From positions 1 through 9,182 of the forward strand of contig JAOZRC010000180.1 in NCBI GenBank assembly GCA_029940345.1: 9,182 nt of DNA. The letters are read 5' to 3'. Shown piece after piece: positions 4,939 to 9,182 of this stretch (its first letter is position 1; each line of letters begins with the position of its first letter). Made by a program: the position numbers and the translations under genes. The DNA is from Desulfobacterales bacterium (lineage in GTDB: Bacteria > Desulfobacterota > Desulfobacteria > Desulfobacterales > JAUCGF01). A model generated the notes under the pieces. The model worked only from the letters and a program-made list of their open reading frames with translations, searched no databases and was not told where the DNA came from.

Positions 4939-7602
4939 ATGAACCAGAATCTAAATGTTGTTGTTATGCCTGGCGGGACGCTCCGGCTTGAATGGACCGA
5001 GGCGCAAAAGAGGCCCCTTTCCAATAGCAGTGCGCTGATGCAGTCTGAAATTGAAAAGCGCTTCACCAAAGCGCAAGAGAGCTGGCTGCTGTTTCTGGGA
5101 TTTTGTGATCGCAAGGTTCCGCTATCGCCTTCCATGACCTACTTGCGCGATTTTACGTCCCTTTTTGCACGTAAATTGACTCACACGCCTGATCTCGAAC
5201 AACTGCGCGATACGGTTGTAATCCCTGTTACGCCGGCGGAACTTGACCGGACATTAGAACGAGCGCCAATGATGACCGGCGCCGAATACTTGAACCGCGA
5301 TCTGCTTGGCGACTTATGGGCGGGGCTAAATCAGGCTTACACCGCTGCGATCCGTGAATATGACGGAACTGTGGCGTCCTTTGTCAAAACGCTCAGTCCT
5401 GACATTCACTTGGTGGGCCGGGTGTTTTTTCATCTGGTGGAAAATAAAAACGGAGCCAGGCCCTTCGCCTTTCTGGCCACCTATTCCACCGCATTGAACC
5501 GCGAGGGCCAATCCAAACATCTGCCACTGAAAAACGCTTTAAAAGAATACGCCGATGACAAGGCCAAGCTGCTGGAATTGTTGGCCACTGTTCGCGCAGC
5601 CGAAAGACACAGCGATTTAGTGGCTGAATTGAGCCTGACCGGCGAATTGTTTCACCCCTTGGCCTGGTCTGCCGGTGAAGCGTTCACTTTTTTAAATGAG
5701 ATTCCGATTTACGAAGACGCGGGTATTTTATGCCGCATTCCCAACTGGTGGAAAGGCAGTGCATCAACGCTCCAAATGAAGGTCAGCTTGGGTGACACGC
5801 CGCCCTCTTTTGTCAATATGGATGCCATTTTGAGTTTTAACGCCCATCTTATGTTAGGAGATGTCCGCATCACCGAAGCCGAGGCGCGCCAATTGCTGGC
5901 AGAATCGGAGGGGTTGGCTTTTATTAAAAACAAATGGGTGGCCGTAGACCCGGAAAAACTGAAACAGACGCTTGACGCATACGCCAAAGCCAGGGAGATG
6001 ATGGATGACGAAGGGTTCAGCATTCGCGAGGCGCTACGGATGCAACTGAATCCGGAACAGTTCCTGGGAGCCTCGCAAGATAAGGTGGACGCCTCCATAT
6101 CGCATGGCGACTGGTTGAAAACAGTGATTCAGAAATTGTGTCATCCGGAATTGACCGCTACGGCTAAAGCAGGACGCGGTTTCAAGGCGAATCTCAGAGA
6201 ATACCAACAAAAAGGGTTAAACTGGCTGGCGTTTTTACATTCCCTGCAATTTGGGGCCTGCCTGGCGGATGACATGGGATTGGGCAAAACGATTCAACTG
6301 TTAGGCTTTTTGAGCGTCATTCGCACCGCTAAAAACAAAAAGGCCAGCCTGCTGGTAATACCGGCGTCTCTGATTGCCAATTGGTGCAGCGAAATCGAGT
6401 GCTTTTTCCCAAAGTTGAACTATTTTGTTGCCCATCCGGCCATACACCCTCAAAAAGTGCTGGCCGATAGAGATAAAAAGACGTTAAACGCCCTTGATCT
6501 GGTGATCACCACCTACACCCTGGTGCGTAAATATGAGTGGATCAAGTCCTATACCTGGGCGTATGTCATTCTGGATGAAGCTCAAGCCATTAAGAATCCG
6601 GGAACCAAACAGACCCAATCAATTAAAGCGTTAAAAGCGCGCAACCGGATTGTCATGACCGGAACGCCGATTGAAAACCGTCTGGGAGATTTATGGTCTC
6701 TGTTCGATTTCCTCAATCCGGGACTGCTCGGCTCCAAAACCGAATTCAGCCGGTTTATTAAAAACCTGAAATCCGATCCCGGAGGATATGGCCGGCTGCG
6801 TAAGATTATCAGCCCCTATATTTTAAGGCGTCTTAAAACCGATAAGTCTGTGATTGACGATCTGCCGGATAAGGTGGAGATGAAAACCTATTCCGTTTTG
6901 AGCAAGAAACAGATCGTTTTTTATCGGGAGATTGTCGAGGGAATCAAAGACACCCTTGATGATGCGGAGGGCATCCGGCGCAAAGGGCTGATTCTGGCTT
7001 CTTTGATGAAATTCAAACAACTCTGCAATCATCCGGATCAATACCTCGGCTCCGGAGATTACGATGAAAAGCACAGCGGCAAGTTTCAACGTCTGCGCGA
7101 AATTTGCGATACGATTTGTGCCAAACGCGAAAAAGTTTTGGTGTTCACCCAGTTTAAAGAGATCACCCTGCCGCTGTGCAATTTTTTGGCTGCCATCTTT
7201 GAACGCGACGGACTGATTATACACGGCAGCGTACCTGTGGGAAAAAGAAAAAAGATCATTGAACAGTTTCAAAGTGATCATTATGTTCCCTTTATGGTTT
7301 TATCTCTCAAGGCCGGCGGCGTGGGACTCAATCTGACGCGCGCCAACCATGTAATCCATTTTGACCGCTGGTGGAATCCCGCGGTTGAAAATCAGGCCAC
7401 CGACCGCGCGTTTCGCATCGGGCAGAAAAAAAATGTGGTGGTGCATAAATTTATCACCAAGGGGACGATTGAAGAAAAAATTGATGCCATGCTGGAAGAG
7501 AAATCACGCCTCTCGCAAGAGGTGGTGACCGCATCCGGCGAAAATCAGATCACCGAAATGGATAATGAGCAGTTGATGGACATGTTTAAATTGACACTGT
7601 GA
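4939..7602 (+). CDS. SNF2-family DNA helicase/translocase with DUF3670-like N-terminal region
   Basis: This 887-residue protein is a SWI2/SNF2 ATPase, a class of double-stranded-DNA translocases that remodel protein-DNA complexes rather than unwinding DNA. Residues 1-230 are a poorly conserved N-terminal domain. Residues about 230-370 (with LTGELFHPLAWSAGEAF, 233-249) resemble DUF3670, a domain typically placed just before the SNF2 core in bacterial YwqA/HelZ-like proteins. The ATPase core has DDMGLGKT (444-451, Walker A), DEAQ (546-549, Walker B; DEAQ is common in bacterial SNF2), TGTPIENRLGDLWSL (574-588), GGVGLNL (793-799) and QATDRAFRIGQ (819-829, arginine fingers). All key residues are present and there is no frameshift. 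The start at 4939 has only a weak ribosome-binding stretch (GAAAGGG, spaced about 15 bases), so coupling with the upstream small gene is possible. The SWIM gene downstream is its expected partner. The physiological substrate is unknown. Confidence 0.93.
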   Translation: MNQNLNVVVMPGGTLRLEWTEAQKRPLSNSSALMQSEIEKRFTKAQESWLLFLGFCDRKVPLSPSMTYLRDFTSLFARKLTHTPDLEQLRDTVVIPVTPAELDRTLERAPMMTGAEYLNRDLLGDLWAGLNQAYTAAIREYDGTVASFVKTLSPDIHLVGRVFFHLVENKNGARPFAFLATYSTALNREGQSKHLPLKNALKEYADDKAKLLELLATVRAAERHSDLVAELSLTGELFHPLAWSAGEAFTFLNEIPIYEDAGILCRIPNWWKGSASTLQMKVSLGDTPPSFVNMDAILSFNAHLMLGDVRITEAEARQLLAESEGLAFIKNKWVAVDPEKLKQTLDAYAKAREMMDDEGFSIREALRMQLNPEQFLGASQDKVDASISHGDWLKTVIQKLCHPELTATAKAGRGFKANLREYQQKGLNWLAFLHSLQFGACLADDMGLGKTIQLLGFLSVIRTAKNKKASLLVIPASLIANWCSEIECFFPKLNYFVAHPAIHPQKVLADRDKKTLNALDLVITTYTLVRKYEWIKSYTWAYVILDEAQAIKNPGTKQTQSIKALKARNRIVMTGTPIENRLGDLWSLFDFLNPGLLGSKTEFSRFIKNLKSDPGGYGRLRKIISPYILRRLKTDKSVIDDLPDKVEMKTYSVLSKKQIVFYREIVEGIKDTLDDAEGIRRKGLILASLMKFKQLCNHPDQYLGSGDYDEKHSGKFQRLREICDTICAKREKVLVFTQFKEITLPLCNFLAAIFERDGLIIHGSVPVGKRKKIIEQFQSDHYVPFMVLSLKAGGVGLNLTRANHVIHFDRWWNPAVENQATDRAFRIGQKKNVVVHKFITKGTIEEKIDAMLEEKSRLSQEVVTASGENQITEMDNEQLMDMFKLTL

Positions 7603-7620
7603 CCTAATAGATTCCAAATT

Positions 7621-7651
7621 ACAAAAGACAAATAGCAAATAAATCACAAAT
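7621..7651. repeat. A-rich 31-bp direct repeat, left copy
   Basis: The stretch beginning ACAAAAGACAAATAGCAAAT matches 7788-7818 at 29 of 31 bases. It starts 18 bases after the SNF2 stop codon. The unit is made of short CAAATA/AAATC words and looks like one of the A-rich dispersed repeats seen in environmental bacteria. Confidence 0.85.
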
Positions 7652-7689
7652 TAGACGACCAACATAAGCTGGGACACTAAATTGTAGTC

Positions 7690-7761
7690 GTAGGTTGGGT
7701 TGAGGAACGAAACCCAACGAAATCAGGCTGTTGTTGGGTTTCGTTCCTCAACCCAACCTAC
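7690..7761. repeat. Perfect 29-bp inverted repeat forming a REP doublet
   Basis: The left arm (7690-7718) and right arm (7733-7761) are exact reverse complements around a 14-base loop. Each arm is also a small hairpin on its own: GTTGGGTT (7694-7701) with AACCCAAC (7711-7718), and GTTGGGTT (7733-7740) with AACCCAAC (7750-7757), each with a nine-base loop. The element is therefore two REP-type hairpins head to head. Imperfect complementarity continues outward: CATAAGCTGGGACA (7663-7676) against TGTCCCGCTTTATG (7765-7778), with one-base indels. The GTAGGTTGGGTT word is one I recall from abundant palindromic repeats in many bacteria. No transposase gene is inside. Confidence 0.92.
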
Positions 7762-7787
7762 AACTGTCCCGCTTTATGTGGGTAGCC

Positions 7788-7818
7788 ACAAAATACAAAT
7801 AGCAAATAAATCCCAAAT
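7788..7818. repeat. A-rich 31-bp direct repeat, right copy
   Basis: The stretch beginning ACAAAATACAAATAGCAAAT matches 7621-7651 at 29 of 31 bases and lies on the far side of the REP doublet, in the same orientation. The pair therefore flanks the palindrome symmetrically, either because the palindrome entered a repeat and duplicated it or because an existing array was split. Confidence 0.85.
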
Positions 7819-7872
7819 CTTAAAATGCAAATAATTAGCGGAACACGGAGTATCTATGCCGAACGGTATTGG

Positions 7873-7912
7873 TGATTTATTTGTTCTTTGTTTTTTGTAA
7901 TTTGTGATTTCC
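7873..7912. repeat. Inverted A-rich repeat relative just upstream of the SWIM gene
   Basis: TTGTAATTTGTGATTT (7895-7910) is the reverse complement of AAATCACAAATTACAA, a word made of the same AAATCACAAATTA string seen at 7641-7653. TGATTTATTTGT (about 7873-7884) mirrors ACAAATAAATCA-like text of the direct repeats. It appears to be a third, diverged copy in inverted orientation and ends only about 16 bases before the chosen SWIM start. Confidence 0.6.
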
Positions 7913-7918
7913 AATAAT

Positions 7919-7925
7919 GGGGGTG
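7919..7925 (+). promoter_or_regulatory. Ribosome-binding site deciding the SWIM gene start
   Basis: GGGGGTG lies five bases upstream (counted from the G-run) of the ATG at 7929. It overlaps the earlier in-frame ATG at 7917, which has no such site in front of it. This favours 7929 as the start, giving a protein beginning MSRYYGGYPPYV, the kind of N-terminus usual in this family. Confidence 0.65.
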
Positions 7926-7928
7926 TTT

Positions 7929-9098
7929 ATGAGCAGATACTACGGCGGTTATCCGCCCTATGTGTCGGTGGCGGAAAAAAGAGCCAAAGCCGAGCGCAAA
8001 TTGAAACAATTGAAGAAGAAAAATCCGAATATCAGGCCGATTATGATTGAAGGCTCGGCCATTGCCCGCACCTGGTGGGGCAAAGAGTGGAATAAAAATC
8101 TTGAACGTTATGCCGATTACAGCAATCGCATCGGAAGAGGACGCAGCTATGTGCGCCATCGCGCCGTGTTGGATTTGCAAATAAAACCCGGCGAGGTCAA
8201 CGCGCTGGTCCAAGGCTCTGCCGCCAGACCTTATAAGGTGACGATTAAGATCAAGGCCATTTCTAAAACGGCTTGGGCGAATGTGAAGGAAGCGTGCGCC
8301 GGCCAATTCGATTCGCTCCAAAAATTATTGAACGGCAAATTTCCTAAAGCGTTGAAAGACATTTTTACAACCAAAGGCAAGGGGCTTTTTCCAACGCCTC
8401 AGGAGATCGCTTTTTCATGCAGTTGTCCGGATTGGGCTTCCATGTGCAAGCATGTTGCCGCTGCTCTGTATGGCGTGGGCGCGCGGTTAGATGAAGACCC
8501 GAGTCTGTTTTTTAAACTCCGCAAAGGCGATATGGATGCCCTGGTCTCCCAGGCCGTGGCGGATAAAACTGATAAAATGCTCAAAAAGGCGGAGAAAAAG
8601 AGTTCTCGTGTGATGGAAGACGCCGATTTGGCGGATGTGTTTGGCATTGATCTGGATGACAATGAGGCGATTGCCATTCCCAAGAAAGCCCCTGCCAAAT
8701 TAGCAGCATCACGCAAGAGGACAGGTAAGGCAGTTAAAACAGCAGTCTCAAAAACAGCTCGCACCCGGCGCAAAGCCAAGCCCCGTAAAGCCGCTGCCAC
8801 AGCCACAGCCTCAAAAACAGCTAAAAGAAAAACACTGGCGTCCAAAAGTGCGCGAAGTCCCAAAGCCGTCAAAAAACCATCTCCAAAAGCGAACCGGACT
8901 GGTGCCCAACGCGGAGCCGCACCTACGCCCGCCGAGTTGGTGGCCGGCATTATCGCAAAGAGCCGTAAAGGGGTTGGCATTGCCACCCTGAAACAAAAAA
9001 CCGGCTTTGAACAAAGAAAGCTTTACAACATCGTGCATAAGCTTAAAAAAGAGGACCGTATTAAAAGTGTTAAATGGGGCGTTTATAAGGGCGTATAA
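7929..9098 (+). CDS. SWIM zinc-finger protein with histone H1-like tail and C-terminal winged-helix-like domain
   Basis: The N-terminal part (1-200) is typical of SWIM proteins encoded beside SNF2 ATPases: MSRYYGGYPPYV, then TWWGKEWN (48-55), a beta-rich core (about 75-110) and the SWIM motif CSCPDWASMCKH with C164, C166, C173 and H175, expected to bind one zinc ion (CxCx6CxH). SWIM domains bind DNA or proteins. Residues about 252-330 are low-complexity Lys/Ala/Arg/Thr/Ser-rich repeats (KTAKRKTLASKSARSPKAVKK-like), resembling histone H1 tails and expected to bind DNA without sequence preference. Residues about 334-388 (AELVAGIIAKSRKGVG, then TLKQKTGFEQRKLYNIVHKL) look like a small winged helix ending in a basic YKGV wing. 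The frame is open throughout and the stop is at 9096-9098. An alternative start at 7917 would add four residues. The upstream SNF2 gene is the likely functional partner. The combination of three DNA-binding parts suggests a nucleoid-bound cofactor; its exact role is unknown. Confidence 0.92.
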   Translation: MSRYYGGYPPYVSVAEKRAKAERKLKQLKKKNPNIRPIMIEGSAIARTWWGKEWNKNLERYADYSNRIGRGRSYVRHRAVLDLQIKPGEVNALVQGSAARPYKVTIKIKAISKTAWANVKEACAGQFDSLQKLLNGKFPKALKDIFTTKGKGLFPTPQEIAFSCSCPDWASMCKHVAAALYGVGARLDEDPSLFFKLRKGDMDALVSQAVADKTDKMLKKAEKKSSRVMEDADLADVFGIDLDDNEAIAIPKKAPAKLAASRKRTGKAVKTAVSKTARTRRKAKPRKAAATATASKTAKRKTLASKSARSPKAVKKPSPKANRTGAQRGAAPTPAELVAGIIAKSRKGVGIATLKQKTGFEQRKLYNIVHKLKKEDRIKSVKWGVYKGV

Positions 9099-9143
9099 CC
9101 GCAAAGGCCTTTTATAGTTTATAACGTATTTGGGGGAGGCTCT

Positions 9144-9168
9144 CGTTCCCACGCTTCGCGTGGGAATG
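9144..9168. repeat. REP-like palindrome (CTCGTTCC family), copy C
   Basis: TTCCCACGC (9146-9154) and GCGTGGGAA (9158-9166) form a perfect 9-bp stem with a TTC loop; one wobble and one further pair extend it. Preceded by CTCG, it belongs to the same general family as the two elements in the hsd operon, with C for A at one stem position. It lies 46 bases after the SWIM stop. There is no U-run after it, so it is a repeat rather than a standard terminator. It might still act as an mRNA 3'-end stabiliser. Confidence 0.85.
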
Positions 9169-9182
9169 CAAACCGGACGCTC

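Larger units (their letters stand above)
7603..7928. repeat. Repeat-filled gap between the SNF2 and SWIM genes
   Basis: The 326-base gap holds no supported gene. It contains an A-rich 31-bp direct repeat (7621-7651 and 7788-7818), a long palindrome between the two copies (7663-7778 with its imperfect ends), an inverted relative of the A-rich repeat (about 7873-7912) and the SWIM ribosome-binding site. No promoter stands out and no U-run follows the palindrome, so co-transcription of the two flanking genes remains possible despite the distance. Confidence 0.85.

Noticed and set aside
7690..7761. Intrinsic terminator after the SNF2 gene
   Set aside because: The stem is long, but the bases following it on either strand are not a U-run, so it is better read as a REP doublet.
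7854..8321. Minus-strand open frames opposite the SWIM gene and SNF2 gene (7854-8321, 8399-8986, 8811-9152, 6823-7281)
   Set aside because: The plus-strand proteins in these regions carry clear motifs; the opposite frames are low-complexity shadows without start signals.
9096..9120. Terminator at AAAGGCCTTTT just after the SWIM stop
   Set aside because: AAAGGCCTTT is self-complementary with no loop, so it cannot form a usual terminator hairpin.
1..9182. DISARM, BREX or Dnd-type defence system
   Set aside because: No DUF1998 helicase, PglZ, BrxL, phospholipase-D nuclease or Dnd genes are visible; hsdRMS is an ordinary type I set and an SNF2 gene alone is not enough.

Overview
The window reads as accessory DNA from a bacterium of moderate GC content with Gram-negative-style repeats. 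Families of short dispersed palindromes (a CTCGTTCC-type hairpin, a GTTGGGTT-type hairpin, AATCCT-rich units and AAATAGCAAATAAATC-like A-rich units) together with the protein styles suggest Desulfobacterota or a similar environmental lineage. That placement is a recollection-based inference with low confidence. No rRNA, tRNA, CRISPR array, integrase or transposase gene is visible.

Left half (1-4361, minus strand): a type I restriction-modification operon in the order hsdR (4361-1998), hsdM (1668-217), hsdS (starts at 220 and runs off the left edge, only 73 codons visible). The layout and protein lengths fit the EcoAI/EcoEI (type IB) family. HsdR carries the nuclease, the SF2 translocase motor and an EcoEI-type C-terminal region. 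HsdM carries DPACGTGGF and NPPF. hsdM and hsdS share an ATGA overlap. All visible catalytic motifs are intact. A near-consensus sigma-70-type promoter (TTGACA, 17 bp, TAAAAT) lies about 70-100 bp upstream of hsdR. The 329-bp hsdR-hsdM gap is unusually long for such an operon and is almost entirely repeat DNA: two hairpins in opposite orientation bracket three copies of a 41-bp AATCCT-rich unit. hsdR and hsdM also share a 10-nt leader motif directly before their start codons.

Middle (4362-4652): an AT-rich divergent intergenic region carrying the hsdR promoter on the minus strand and a weaker candidate promoter on the plus strand.

Right half (4653-9182, plus strand): a small unrecognised gene (79 aa), an 887-aa SNF2-family helicase with a DUF3670-like N-terminal region, then, after a repeat-filled 326-bp gap, a 389-aa SWIM zinc-finger protein. 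The SWIM protein has a long Lys/Ala-rich tail resembling histone H1 and ends in a winged-helix-like segment. SNF2 ATPases and SWIM proteins are known genomic partners (for example the Bacillus ywqA/ywqB pair), so these two probably act together on DNA or nucleoprotein, although the process is unknown.

How they fit together: a restriction-modification operon divergent from an SNF2-SWIM module looks like a small defence or DNA-transaction island stitched together with mobile palindromic repeats. The most unusual items are the architecture of the SWIM protein, the bracketed repeat cassette inside the hsd operon, the REP-doublet hairpin between the SNF2 and SWIM genes, and the shared leader motif of hsdR and hsdM.
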